In this document: one piece after another, positions 1 to 8,164 of the stretch
Layout: each line of letters opens with the position of its first letter
Position numbering within the stretch: the first letter of the stretch is position 1
Origin: Alphaproteobacteria bacterium
GTDB lineage: Bacteria > Pseudomonadota > Alphaproteobacteria > Acetobacterales > Acetobacteraceae
DNA: 48,896 nucleotides
Assembly (NCBI GenBank): GCA_017307285.1
Contig: JAFKFI010000068.1
Location: 1-48,896, forward strand
Direction: 5' to 3'
Notes under the pieces: model-generated
Told to the model about the DNA's origin: nothing
Seen by the model: only the letters and a program-made list of their open reading frames with translations
Databases searched by the model: none
Made by a program: the position numbers and the translations under genes

Positions 1-696
1 TTCGACGGCGGCTATGCCGGACTTCTGCTCGTCGAGAGCGAACTCGCCAATTTCAGCCTGATCGTGTCGGCGCGGGCGCTGGAGCGGGCAGGGGGGACCT
101 GGGATGGTCTGCTGCAGACCTTGATCGCGAGCTGCCCGCATGTGGCGCAGCGGCTTCGGGGCGCGACACCGCGCCTCTCCCGCCCCCTGGCGGTCAGTCG
201 ATTGCCGTACGGCTTTGTCCACTCGCCGCAGCCGGCCGATGCGCCGGGTCTGTTCCGCCTCGGCGACCAAGCGGCGGTCATCCCTTCGTTCACGGGGGAC
301 GGCGTGGCGGTCGCACTACACAGCGCGGGCTCCGCCGCCTCGGCGTGGCTTGCGGGGGAGCCGTCCGCGGCGCACCACCACCGGTTGCGACGCAATGTGG
401 CCGCGCAGATGCGTCGCGCCTCCTGGCTGCACATGGCCTGTCTCGCGGCGCCGGCACCGCTCGTCGCGGCGTGCAGGAGTTTTCCCGGTCTCATGCGTCT
501 GGCGGCTGCCTGGACCAGAATTCCACGCTCCGCCGAGCGTCGGATCGGGTGGCCCTACCCGGTCGATCAGAGCGGAGGCGGAGAGATCATGTTCGGGGCG
601 TTGGGATCGTCCTCCGTGTCGATCAGGCCGCGGGCCCGTTCCCAGAACTCCTCCCCGCGGCCGTCGGGGCGTCCTTCCTCCTCCCAGAGCGAGTAG
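1..696 (+). CDS. FAD-dependent oxidoreductase, C-terminal part (5' end outside window)
   Basis: The frame is open from base 1, so the N-terminal Rossmann half lies upstream of the window. The visible 231 residues contain a short GDQAAVIPSFTGDG stretch (about residues 88-101 of the visible part). This is the GD motif that binds the FAD ribityl chain in UbiH/geranylgeranyl-reductase-like flavoproteins, and it is followed by a helix rich in Ala and Ser. The substrate cannot be told. The last ~40 codons overlap the convergent DUF2934 gene on the other strand by 130 bases and have a low-complexity Ser/Arg/Pro composition. The true domain therefore probably ends near residue 185 and the tail is read-through sequence. 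Family call is good, function unknown. Confidence 0.7.
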   Translation, partial: FDGGYAGLLLVESELANFSLIVSARALERAGGTWDGLLQTLIASCPHVAQRLRGATPRLSRPLAVSRLPYGFVHSPQPADAPGLFRLGDQAAVIPSFTGDGVAVALHSAGSAASAWLAGEPSAAHHHRLRRNVAAQMRRASWLHMACLAAPAPLVAACRSFPGLMRLAAAWTRIPRSAERRIGWPYPVDQSGGGEIMFGALGSSSVSIRPRARSQNSSPRPSGRPSSSQSE

Positions 697-743
697 GCCC
701 GTTCGCGGATACGTTGTTCGCGATCTTCGTTCGAGGACGACAT
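567..743 (-). CDS. DUF2934 family small protein
   Basis: A 58-residue acidic protein. It carries the DUF2934 signature, an 'IRERAYSLWEEEGRP' helix (residues ~11-25) followed by an 'EFWERA' helix. Proteins of this family are short, common in alphaproteobacteria and functionally uncharacterised. It starts 23 bases after the LLM monooxygenase gene at 767-1585 and is probably the last gene of that leftward operon. Its 3' end overlaps the convergent flavoprotein gene at the left edge. Confidence 0.75.
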   Translation of the reverse strand: MSSSNEDREQRIRERAYSLWEEEGRPDGRGEEFWERARGLIDTEDDPNAPNMISPPPL

Positions 744-766
744 GGCCTGCTCCCTGCGCGGACTCG

Positions 767-1585
767 CTAGATCAACGCACGGATCGCCTCCAGTTGCTCC
801 GGCGCGTCGAACGGGCACACCAGCAGGGCATCGTCGAGGCCGAGATCCTGCAGCCGCCGCAGCCGGTCGCGCGCTTCGGCTGGAGCGCAGATCAGCGAGA
901 TCTTGGCGTTGGCGATCATCGGGTTGAGTGCGGGCTCGGGCCTGAGGTCGGTGAACACGTTGGCCAGCACCGCGCGGGTTCCGCCCGCGTCGCGATACAT
1001 GCGCAGGCCGATGCCGAGATTCTCCGGGTTCGAGTAGATGCCCGAGGCGATCCAGCCCTGGCAATCGCGGGCCGCGAGATTGATCCAGCGCGCGCTGCGC
1101 CAGGCGCCGAGCAGCACCGGCGGCCCGCCTTCTGTTTCCGGCCAAAGCGACAGGGCCGGCCCTTGGACGGCCTCGCCGTTCCAGGTCCGGCGCATGATCT
1201 CGAGATAGGTCGGGAGCGTCTTGAAGCGCGCCTCGTAATCCGCCCCCACCGCGTCGAAATCCGCCTTGGTGGAGCCCGAGCCGACACCAAACCGGAAGCG
1301 CCCGCGCGAGAGCAGATGAAGCGTCTGGGCGCGATGCGCGTGCTCGACGGGGTGACGCAGTGGCACCTGCACAACGCAGGTGCCGAGTTCGATTCGGCTG
1401 GTGTCGACACAGAGTGTCGCGAGCAAGGTCAGGGGATCGAGCGTCGGCCGGCCGCGGCCGAAGGCGTCCGTGACCCACAATCCGCTGAAGCCCAAGGCCT
1501 CCACGCGGCGGCCGAACTCGGCGAAGCGCTCGATCACGGAGCCGCCGGAGACAGGATGCGGGATCGTCACGATGCCGAGGCGCAT
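767..1585 (-). CDS. LLM class flavin-dependent oxidoreductase
   Basis: A 272-residue luciferase-like monooxygenase with a TIM-barrel fold. It starts with the typical first strand 'MRLGIVTIPHP' and has the 'IELGTCVVQVPLRHPVEHA' region and the 'GRFRFGVGSGS' motif that lines the flavin pocket. Such enzymes use FMNH2 or F420H2 to oxidise organic substrates, and the substrate here is unknown. The ATG at 1585 was chosen because it follows an AGGAGA ribosome site and starts the barrel. A longer frame reading adds 25 residues with no homologous character. It lies 28 bases after the SnoaL-like gene in the same orientation. Confidence 0.85.
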   Translation of the reverse strand: MRLGIVTIPHPVSGGSVIERFAEFGRRVEALGFSGLWVTDAFGRGRPTLDPLTLLATLCVDTSRIELGTCVVQVPLRHPVEHAHRAQTLHLLSRGRFRFGVGSGSTKADFDAVGADYEARFKTLPTYLEIMRRTWNGEAVQGPALSLWPETEGGPPVLLGAWRSARWINLAARDCQGWIASGIYSNPENLGIGLRMYRDAGGTRAVLANVFTDLRPEPALNPMIANAKISLICAPAEARDRLRRLQDLGLDDALLVCPFDAPEQLEAIRALI

Positions 1586-1613
1586 GGGCTTCTCCTCAGA
1601 TGTTCGGCGCGGC

Positions 1614-2009
1614 TCAAGCGGCCCAGCTCGACCGTCCCTGGATCGCCCAGCGGCCGTCAATATGGGTCACGATGTAGAGCGAGCGATAGCTGCCGATCTT
1701 GCTGCCATCGGTGCGATATCGGCTGAACTGAACGCGGAAATGCACCTTTTCGGGTCCGGCGTCGATTGGCTCCACGTAGTCCCATTCGCTCCGCGCCCAA
1801 GCGTCGGTGCTGCCGCGATCGTTCCAGACGAGGTTGTGGTAGTCCTCCGGCCGCTGCATCACGGTCACCTTGCCGCTGTGGAAGCGCACATGCGGAAAGT
1901 GAAACCACCGTGTCCGCAGCGCCTCGGCGTCGCGCGCATTGAATGCCGCCATGAAGCCGTCCATCGCCTCCCGCGCGCCGCTCAGCGCCGCGGCGTTGTC
2001 GTCGGTCAT
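1614..2009 (-). CDS. SnoaL-like / NTF2-fold protein
   Basis: A 131-residue protein with the NTF2-like pattern. A long N-terminal helix ends in 'FMAAFNARDAEALRTRWFHFPHVRF', and strands follow with 'WAIQGRSSW' at the C-terminus. Members act as small-molecule isomerases, hydrolases or binding proteins. The ATG at 2009 overlaps the stop of the hydrolase gene by four bases (ATGA), so the two are translationally coupled. Its place between a hydrolase and a monooxygenase suggests a role on the same catabolic intermediate, which is inference. Confidence 0.8.
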   Translation of the reverse strand: MTDDNAAALSGAREAMDGFMAAFNARDAEALRTRWFHFPHVRFHSGKVTVMQRPEDYHNLVWNDRGSTDAWARSEWDYVEPIDAGPEKVHFRVQFSRYRTDGSKIGSYRSLYIVTHIDGRWAIQGRSSWAA

Positions 2010-2692
2010 TGCTGGATCAGCCGGGTGAGTTCGTCCGGCGTGCTCAGCATCGGGTAGTGCCCGGTATCCAGCTCGAACCATTTGGCGCCCAGTTTGTCGG
2101 CGGTGCGTCGCTGGTGCATCTCCGGCGGGTTGAGGGCACGCAGACAGCGGATCACCGTCGCCCGCCAAGGCTGGTCCCAGAAGCGTTCGAGCTGAACCGG
2201 CTCGTCCATCGCGGCAATCGGATGTGGCGTGTAGCGCGCCAGCGCCCATTCCCGCACGGACGGCTCCAGATCCTTGAACATCCGGCCCTCCGCGTCCGCG
2301 CGCGAGGGGCCGGTCGCCAGCGTTGTCGAGACCGCCGATGGCCGCTTGACGAAATCGGCGATCCGTTCGCCGTTCATCAGCGCCAGCGCGTCGGCGAACA
2401 CCACTCGGCCGATCCGCTCGCGCGCGTGCTCGGCGGCGCGGCACAGCACCATCCCGCCCGCGCTGGTGCCGACGAGCACCGCGTCCCGCAGATCCTCGTA
2501 GAACAGCAGCTCGGCAATCTCGGCGGCATGCGTCTCGGTGGTGATACCGGGGCGCAGTGCCTGCTTGCGTTCAGCGCAGCCGTCTAGCGTCGGGGCATAG
2601 ACCGCGTGGCCGGAGGCGCGCAGACGAGTCGCGACGGGCTGCCATATCCAGCCGCCCTGGTAAGCGCCGTGGATCAAAACGAAGGTCGCCAT
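2006..2692 (-). CDS. alpha/beta fold hydrolase
   Basis: A 228-residue hydrolase close to the EstC / plant methyl-esterase type. An oxyanion 'HGAYQGGW' loop lies at residues 8-15, the nucleophile elbow GTSAGG has Ser77, and the catalytic His lies in 'DTGHYPM' near residue 212. These proteins cleave esters or C-C bonds of small organic acids. It starts three bases after the SDR gene and overlaps the SnoaL gene, so it sits inside a tight operon. Substrate not recognisable. Confidence 0.85.
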   Translation of the reverse strand: MATFVLIHGAYQGGWIWQPVATRLRASGHAVYAPTLDGCAERKQALRPGITTETHAAEIAELLFYEDLRDAVLVGTSAGGMVLCRAAEHARERIGRVVFADALALMNGERIADFVKRPSAVSTTLATGPSRADAEGRMFKDLEPSVREWALARYTPHPIAAMDEPVQLERFWDQPWRATVIRCLRALNPPEMHQRRTADKLGAKWFELDTGHYPMLSTPDELTRLIQQ

Positions 2693-2695
2693 GAT

Positions 2696-3460
2696 CTACT
2701 GCCCTCCGGTGACGTCGATGGTCAGCCCGGTCACGAAATCGGCGTCGCTCGAGGCGAGGAAGCAGATCACGTTCGCCTGGTCTCGCGGCTCGGCGATGCG
2801 GCGGAGCGGCACGCGCTCCTTTTCGGCTGCTTGGTCCTCCGGTGCCATCTGGTTCCAGCGGGGCTGCAGGCGCTCGGACAAGGTGAGGCTCGGCGCGATG
2901 GCATTGACGTTGATGCCGAACGGCCCGAGCTCGAAGGAGAGCTTGCGGGTCAGTGCGATGATGCCGCCCTTGGCTGCCGCGTAGGCGGTGCTGCTCTCGC
3001 GGCTGAGGCCGCGCCCGGCGATGGAGGCGAGGTTGACGATCTTACCCCGCTTCTGCTGCTTCATAACCGGCACGACGGCGTTGGTGAACAGGAACGTGCC
3101 GCTCAGATTGAAGGCGATGATGCGCTGCCAGTCGTCGAACGACAATTCCTCGACCAGCGCCGCGGCGCGCGCGATGATCGTGCTGCCGCCGACCGCGTTG
3201 ACCAGGATGTCGATGGCGCCGAACTCGCGCGCGACATCGGCGACGGTCGCGTTCACCTGTGCTGGATCGAGCGCGTCGCAGAGGCGGCCATGCGCCCGAC
3301 CACCCGATTTGCTCAGCGAGGTAATGGCGGTGTCCAGCCGCTCCTGATGGTTGTCGACCGCGACCACCACCGCGCCTTCCCGTGCCATGATGTCGGCGGT
3401 GGCGCGACCGATCCCGTTCGCCGCCGCGGTAATGAGTGCGATTTTGTCTTTGAAGCGCAT
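2696..3460 (-). CDS. SDR family NAD(P)-dependent oxidoreductase
   Basis: A 254-residue classical short-chain dehydrogenase. The cofactor loop reads TAAANGIG (residues 11-18), replacing the usual TGxxxGIG with an Ala at the first Gly. 'LVNAVGG' is the NNAG-equivalent, and the active site has Ser146, Tyr160 and Lys164 (YAAAK). The C-terminus 'FVTGLTIDVTGGQ' is typical of FabG-like enzymes. Reaction class is alcohol/ketone interconversion with the substrate unknown. It lies in the same leftward operon as the LLM monooxygenases. Confidence 0.88.
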   Translation of the reverse strand: MRFKDKIALITAAANGIGRATADIMAREGAVVVAVDNHQERLDTAITSLSKSGGRAHGRLCDALDPAQVNATVADVAREFGAIDILVNAVGGSTIIARAAALVEELSFDDWQRIIAFNLSGTFLFTNAVVPVMKQQKRGKIVNLASIAGRGLSRESSTAYAAAKGGIIALTRKLSFELGPFGINVNAIAPSLTLSERLQPRWNQMAPEDQAAEKERVPLRRIAEPRDQANVICFLASSDADFVTGLTIDVTGGQ

Positions 3461-3484
3461 CCGTATCCCCCCAACTGGCAGTGC

Positions 3485-4522
3485 TCAGTTCCGCCGCGCC
3501 GCTTGCGCCATCACCTCCACCGCGTCCGGCTGCTTCGATCGCACGGTGAGCCCGGTGATCCCGGAATCCTCCCACGCCCGGTAGCGCTGCTTGATCCGCT
3601 CCGGCGGGCCGACCAGCGATTTCTGGTCCACCCACTCATCCGGCACCGCCGCAATCGCCTCGTCCTTGCGGTGCGCGAGGTAGAGCTCCTGGATGCGGCC
3701 GGCGGCATCGCCGAAGCCGCGCCGGATCATCATGTCCTTGTGGAAATTCTTGTCCTTGTGACCCATGCCGCCGACATAGAGCGCCACTTCCGGCTTCAAT
3801 CGCGCGAGCGCCGCCTTCACGTCGCTCTCCACCTCGACATGCACCGAAGCCTGGATCTCGAACTGAGCCAGACCCTTGCCACCGCCGGCCCGACGAAAGC
3901 CTTCTTCGAGCCAGGGCATGTATTCCGGCAGCGAGCCGGGTACGAAGCCGAGCGGCAGCCAGCCGTCGGCGATCTCGGCGGTGAGCTTCACCGTCGCCTC
4001 GTTGCCCGTGCCAAGATAGATCGGAATGTCCGGGTTCATGTGCAGGATCGACTTGAGCGGCTTGCCGACGCCGAGTGCGCCGGGGCCGGTATAGGGCAGG
4101 CTGATCTCCGCCCCGTCATGCGTCACCGGCTCCTCGCGGCGGAACACCTTGCGCATGATCGCCACGTAATCCTTGTAGCGGTAGTACGGCCGCCCCCAGG
4201 GCTCGCCGTACCAGCCCTCGACGATCTGCGGGCCAGAGACGCCGAGTCCGGCGATGAACCGCCCGCCGCCGGCCAGCGCGTCCACGGTCGCGGCGCTCAT
4301 CGCCGCATTGGCCGGCGTGCGCGCGGCGAGCTGCATGATGCCGGTGCCGAGTTTTATCGATTTCGTCAGGCCCGCGAGAAAGGCGAGCGGCGTCACGGCG
4401 TCGGTGCCGTATGCCTCTGCCGTCCAGACGGAATCATAGCCGAGTTCCTCGGCGCGCTGCACGAGCTTGACCGGCAGGTTGAGATGCGCGCCGGAATAGC
4501 CGAGCGCGAGACCGAGCTTCAT
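3485..4522 (-). CDS. LLM class F420-type flavin-dependent oxidoreductase (Rv3520c-like)
   Basis: A 345-residue luciferase-like protein resembling the mycobacterial Rv3520c-like group annotated as F420-dependent. The first strand is 'MKLGLALGYSG', followed by 'GYDSVWTAEAYGTDAVTPLAFLA' and 'IKLGTGIMQLAARTPA', then the 'GRFIAGLGVSGPQIVEGWYG' loop and 'IPIYLGTGNEATVKL'. Whether the real cofactor is FMN or F420 cannot be read from sequence. It lies 19 bases from the NIPSNAP gene and 24 bases from the SDR gene, within the operon. Confidence 0.88.
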   Translation of the reverse strand: MKLGLALGYSGAHLNLPVKLVQRAEELGYDSVWTAEAYGTDAVTPLAFLAGLTKSIKLGTGIMQLAARTPANAAMSAATVDALAGGGRFIAGLGVSGPQIVEGWYGEPWGRPYYRYKDYVAIMRKVFRREEPVTHDGAEISLPYTGPGALGVGKPLKSILHMNPDIPIYLGTGNEATVKLTAEIADGWLPLGFVPGSLPEYMPWLEEGFRRAGGGKGLAQFEIQASVHVEVESDVKAALARLKPEVALYVGGMGHKDKNFHKDMMIRRGFGDAAGRIQELYLAHRKDEAIAAVPDEWVDQKSLVGPPERIKQRYRAWEDSGITGLTVRSKQPDAVEVMAQAARRN

Positions 4523-4541
4523 GGGATGGCCTTTCGTCCGC

Positions 4542-5177
4542 TTACTTCAAAGGCGAGAAGGCAGTGGGCAGCAGGATGACCGACTGCATTTCCAGCAGCC
4601 GTCCCGCGCCCCTGCCAAGGAATTCCTTCCAGCCAGGGTCCTCGCTTACGGCGGCGCGCGTCTTGGCGCGTGCGTTGAGGTCCGGGTAGTTCCAGAGATG
4701 CACGAGCTCGTTCGGCTGCGGCACCTCGCCGGTCCATAGGCCGACATTCTTCGAATATTTCTCGCGGACTGGGAAATAGGATTTGAGCAGCTGCGCATAG
4801 GCCGCTGCGTCGCCTGGCTGGGTGCGGTAGATGCGCAGCTCGTACACGCCGCCACTCTGCGCCGGCGGCTTGAGCTCGCTTACCGGGTTGAGCAGGCGGA
4901 TATCCTGGCGCGCGAGCAGCGGGCGGACATTGGCCACGAACTCCTTGGTCCAGCGCTCGTTCTGCCCGAGCGCCGCGCGCAGCCGGGTTCGTTCGTCGAG
5001 GCTTGCGTAGCTCCACAGATGCGAGACCTGATTGAGCGTGCCGAACTCGTGCACCCAGTAGCCGTGGCACGTACCGAACTCATCGCCGCGCACCGGCCGC
5101 CCCACTTTCTCGCAGAGATCGAGATAGGCGGGTGCCTTGCCCTGATGGAACGTATAGGTCCTGAGCTCATAGATCAT
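4542..5177 (-). CDS. NIPSNAP family protein, two tandem domains
   Basis: A 211-residue protein made of two NIPSNAP ferredoxin-like halves, each starting with 'YELRTYTF' (residue ~3) or 'YELRIYRT' (residue ~110). Each half has a conserved late strand, 'VSHLWSYASLDERTR' or 'LVHLWNYPDLNARAK'. These proteins are found beside catabolic genes in actinobacteria and alphaproteobacteria, and the biochemical role is not established. The ATG at 5177 opens the first domain directly. The longer frame reading upstream is antisense to the MFS gene region and was discarded. Confidence 0.87.
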   Translation of the reverse strand: MIYELRTYTFHQGKAPAYLDLCEKVGRPVRGDEFGTCHGYWVHEFGTLNQVSHLWSYASLDERTRLRAALGQNERWTKEFVANVRPLLARQDIRLLNPVSELKPPAQSGGVYELRIYRTQPGDAAAYAQLLKSYFPVREKYSKNVGLWTGEVPQPNELVHLWNYPDLNARAKTRAAVSEDPGWKEFLGRGAGRLLEMQSVILLPTAFSPLK

Positions 5178-5242
5178 GCACGACCCTCCCCCTTGAGACG
5201 CGCAGCGTAGCCCCGGTTTGCTCCCAGGGGCAAAACGGGCGG

Positions 5243-6487
5243 TCAGGCGAGCGCGACCCGGCGCCGGGAGCGGCGGAAGAGCAGGAACAGGACGATCGAG
5301 CCGTTGAGCAGGTTCCACAGCACGCCGTTGGCGAACGCCGCACGATACGAACCGGTCGCATCGAAGATCGCCCCCGACATCCAGCCGCCGAGCGCCATGC
5401 CGAACAGGGTCGCCATGACCACCACGCCGAAGCGGGTCCCGGCCTCCTTGGCGGGAAAATACTCGCGCACGATGATCGCGTAGCTCGGCACGATGCCGCC
5501 TTGGAACAGGCCGAACAGACCCGAGATCACGAACAGCGACGTCAACCCGTTGAACCCGAGATAGAGCACCAGGGCGACGCCCTGCAGCACCGAGCCGAGC
5601 AGCAAGGTCGGCAGCCCGCCAATGCGGTCGGCGATGAAGCCCGAGGCGATGCGGCTGACGATGCCGCAGGCGAGCATGACGGACAGCATCTCGGCACCGC
5701 GCGCGACGCCGTAGCCGAGATCGCCGCAATAGGCGACGATATGCACCTGGGGCATCGACATCGCCACGCAGCAGCCGACGCCGGCGATCGACAGCAGAAT
5801 CATCAGCGTATTGGGCGACAGGCCGAGCGAGCCCGATCCGAACAGTTGGGCAGTCCGCGCTTGCGCCGGGGCAGCGTGTTGCACGGGTGGGCGGCGGCGC
5901 AGTGCCATCGTCAGCGGCACCATCGTCGCCGCGCAGAACAGGCCGATCGCGATATAGGTGTGGCGCCAGCCCTCGGTCTGCATGAAATGCTGCACCACCG
6001 GCGGCCAGATCGTCCCGGCGAGATAGTTACCCGAGGCGCAGATCGCCACCGCGATGCCGCGCCGCTTGGTGAACCAGAGCGACACGTCGGCGATCAGCGG
6101 GCCGAAGGTGGTCGACGTGCCGATGCCGACGAGCAGGCCCTGTGCCAGGGCGAATTGCCAGAGATTGGCGGCGAACCCGCTCAGCACGAAGCCGAGGCCG
6201 AGCGCGATCGCCCCCGCCGCAAGGGGCAATGCGATCCTGAAACGGTCAGCGAGCCAGCCCATGAGTACGCCGCCGATCGCGAAGCCGATCATGGTCAAGG
6301 TGTAGGCGAGCGAGGCATCCGCGCGGGTCGCGCCGAATTCGTTCTGCACCTCGGGCAGCGCGACCACCACGCACCACATTCCGACGCCGCCGATGGTGCT
6401 GAGCGCCATAGATGCGACCAGGCGCCACCACGCGTACACGCTTTCCGGTTCGCTGGTTCTGCTGGCCACGACGCGGCACTTCCTCAT
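5243..6487 (-). CDS. MFS transporter (oxalate/formate antiporter-like)
   Basis: A 414-residue major facilitator with about 12 hydrophobic segments. The A-motif-like loop 'GWLADRFR' lies between segments 2 and 3, and a second 'GFIADRIGG' copy starts the C-terminal half. The sequence style (GVLMGWLADRF, YFPAKEAGTRFG) matches the OFA/monocarboxylate group. It is the first gene of the leftward catabolic block, 65 bases before the NIPSNAP gene, so it may import the substrate of that pathway (inference). The ATG at 6487 has a weak ribosome site, and in-frame upstream starts add only Arg/Pro-rich sequence. The start is therefore uncertain. Confidence 0.83.
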   Translation of the reverse strand: MRKCRVVASRTSEPESVYAWWRLVASMALSTIGGVGMWCVVVALPEVQNEFGATRADASLAYTLTMIGFAIGGVLMGWLADRFRIALPLAAGAIALGLGFVLSGFAANLWQFALAQGLLVGIGTSTTFGPLIADVSLWFTKRRGIAVAICASGNYLAGTIWPPVVQHFMQTEGWRHTYIAIGLFCAATMVPLTMALRRRPPVQHAAPAQARTAQLFGSGSLGLSPNTLMILLSIAGVGCCVAMSMPQVHIVAYCGDLGYGVARGAEMLSVMLACGIVSRIASGFIADRIGGLPTLLLGSVLQGVALVLYLGFNGLTSLFVISGLFGLFQGGIVPSYAIIVREYFPAKEAGTRFGVVVMATLFGMALGGWMSGAIFDATGSYRAAFANGVLWNLLNGSIVLFLLFRRSRRRVALA

Positions 6488-6612
6488 CCCTGGGCGGCGC
6501 GACGCTAGCACCCCGGTGGCCAATTCGGCCATGCGACCGCGGGAGGGCTCGGTTGCGTGCCCTGAATCCGGGTGGGACAATCGGCGCAATCGAGGGGGAA
6601 GGGGAGATACCG

Positions 6613-7440
6613 ATGGCAACACAACGTCAGGTCGCGATCGTGACGGGAGCGGCGAGCGGCATCGGTCGGGCGATGGCGCTTGGTCTCCTTGAAGGCGGCA
6701 TCGACGTCGCCGGCGTCGATCGCGACGGTGCGCTGCTTGCCGATCTGGAAACCGCGGGCGGCGGCAAGAGTGGGGCATTGCGGACCGTCCGGGTCGATCT
6801 CGCTGACCCGGCAGCGTTCGATACCGTGCTGACCGTCGTGCTCGACCGGTCGGGCCGCATCGATATCCTGGTGAATAACGCTGGGATCGGCCAGGGCTCG
6901 GTCCGTGCCGATCAGCGAAGAAATCCGCTGCGATTCTGGGAGATCACGCCCGAGCAATGGGGCCGCTTCGTCGCGGTGAACGCGACCGCGCCGCTGATGA
7001 TGGCGCGCGCAGTGACGCCGCACATGCTGCGCGCCGGACGCGGCCGGATTGTCACCGTGACCACTAGCCTCGGTACCATGATTCGCGGTGGTTACGTGCT
7101 GTACGGCGCCAGCAAGGCGGCGGCGGAGGCGGCGACGGCGGTGATGGCGGCGGACCTCGCCGGCACCGGTGTCACGGCGAACGTGCTGGTCCCCGGTGGC
7201 ATGACGGACACGCGGATCGTGCCGGACGGCGCGGTTGCCGACCGCAGCCGGATGCTGCGCCCCGAGATCATGGCCCCTCCCTTGCTATGGCTGGTCTCGG
7301 ACGAGGCAGCGACGGTGAGCGGCCGGCGCTTCCTCGCGGCGCACTGGGATGTTTCCCTGCCGCCGGCTCAGGCAGCGGAGAAAAGCGGGGCTCCGATAGC
7401 TTGGACCAGCATCGCCACCATGCCGATCGAGCCGGATTGA
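6613..7440 (+). CDS. SDR family NAD(P)-dependent oxidoreductase
   Basis: A 275-residue classical SDR with the full TGAASGIG cofactor loop (residues 11-18), NNAG at ~88-91, and Ser152, Tyr164 and Lys168 (YGASK) in the active site. The C-terminus is longer and less conserved than in FabG and lacks the usual final 'DGG' element, so it is probably a specialised dehydrogenase. It is transcribed divergently from the MFS gene across 125 bases. The ATG at 6613 lies behind a GGGGGAGA-like ribosome site. Confidence 0.87.
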   Translation: MATQRQVAIVTGAASGIGRAMALGLLEGGIDVAGVDRDGALLADLETAGGGKSGALRTVRVDLADPAAFDTVLTVVLDRSGRIDILVNNAGIGQGSVRADQRRNPLRFWEITPEQWGRFVAVNATAPLMMARAVTPHMLRAGRGRIVTVTTSLGTMIRGGYVLYGASKAAAEAATAVMAADLAGTGVTANVLVPGGMTDTRIVPDGAVADRSRMLRPEIMAPPLLWLVSDEAATVSGRRFLAAHWDVSLPPAQAAEKSGAPIAWTSIATMPIEPD

Positions 7441-7486
7441 TCTCCCGCACGGGCATCGACAATGGGCATCGGAGGCACGCATACTG

Positions 7487-7496
7487 AATGATCATT
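7487..7496. promoter_or_regulatory. perfect palindrome upstream of ccdAB
   Basis: AATGATCATT is a perfect 10-base palindrome, A/T-rich in an otherwise GC-rich region, lying 14 bases before the ccdA start. Antitoxins of the CcdA type bind palindromes at their own promoter, so this is a candidate operator. The assignment is inference. Confidence 0.4.
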
Positions 7497-7510
7497 AATG
7501 GACGGTCAGA

Positions 7511-7765
7511 ATGGGCTCGCTACCAAAGAATCCGCCCGGCGCCCGGCCGAAGCGCGCGACGAACGTCTCCCTATCGGAGGCCCTGATCGACGAAGCCCGG
7601 CAGCTCGGCATCAATGTCTCTCAGGCCTGCGAGCGCGGCCTGGCCGAGGAGGTTCTGCGCATACGGCGGCAGCGCTGGCTCGAAGAGAACCGGGAGGCGA
7701 TCGACGCCTACAACGCCCGGATCGCGCGGGACGGGCTAACATTGGCGGCTTATCGCCGGTTCTGA
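7511..7765 (+). CDS. ccdA: type II antitoxin, CcdA family
   Basis: An 84-residue protein with an N-terminal ribbon-helix-helix DNA-binding part ('KRATNVSLSEALIDEARQLGI', residues 14-34). A C-terminal arm rich in Trp/Arg/Glu ('RQRWLEENREAIDAYNARI') has the form used by CcdA antitoxins to wrap CcdB. Its stop overlaps the toxin start by one base (TGATG), the usual arrangement for coupled expression. The gene sits alone between two metabolic genes. Confidence 0.9.
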   Translation: MGSLPKNPPGARPKRATNVSLSEALIDEARQLGINVSQACERGLAEEVLRIRRQRWLEENREAIDAYNARIARDGLTLAAYRRF

Positions 7766-8064
7766 TGGCGCAATTCGACTTGTATGCGGGTCTGGGCGAC
7801 GCTGCGGGCTACGTCGTCGATGTCCAAGCTGACTTTCTCGACAGGCTCGACACGCGAGTTGTCATCCCGCTGCTGTCCCGGGAACGAGCTGAAATCGTGC
7901 GGGAACTCACGCCCGTGGTAGAGATCGGCGGCGAAGCTCACGTCCTGCTCACCCAGGAACTGTCCGCGATCCCGCGTCGCGAGCTGAGGAAGAAGGTGGG
8001 GTCGTTGGCGGAGTACCGCGACGAGATCAGGCGCGCGCTCGACATATTGCTCGTCGGGTTCTGA
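7765..8064 (+). CDS. ccdB: type II toxin, CcdB family
   Basis: A 99-residue CcdB-like protein. It begins 'AQFDLYAGLGDAAGYVVDVQADFLD' and has the conserved 'TRVVIPLL' strand (residues ~31-38), 'HVLLTQELSAIPRREL' and the C-terminal helix ending 'ALDILLVGF'. CcdB toxins poison DNA gyrase. The C-terminal residues contacting GyrA in F-plasmid CcdB (Trp-Gly-Ile) are replaced by Val-Gly-Phe here, a common variation in chromosomal copies, so toxicity is not certain. Confidence 0.88.
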   Translation: MAQFDLYAGLGDAAGYVVDVQADFLDRLDTRVVIPLLSRERAEIVRELTPVVEIGGEAHVLLTQELSAIPRRELRKKVGSLAEYRDEIRRALDILLVGF

Positions 8065-8164
8065 CGGCCAGCACCGCGAGCTTGCCGGAAGATCGGCATT
8101 TGCCTGCCGCAGTCTTCCCGCCTAGTGTAGTCGGCTACCGACGGGTATACGAGGGAGAGGCGGA

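Noticed and set aside
2606-4579. 657-codon open frame on the plus strand
   Set aside because: It is antisense to the SDR and LLM genes, which show full family motifs; a GC-rich shadow.
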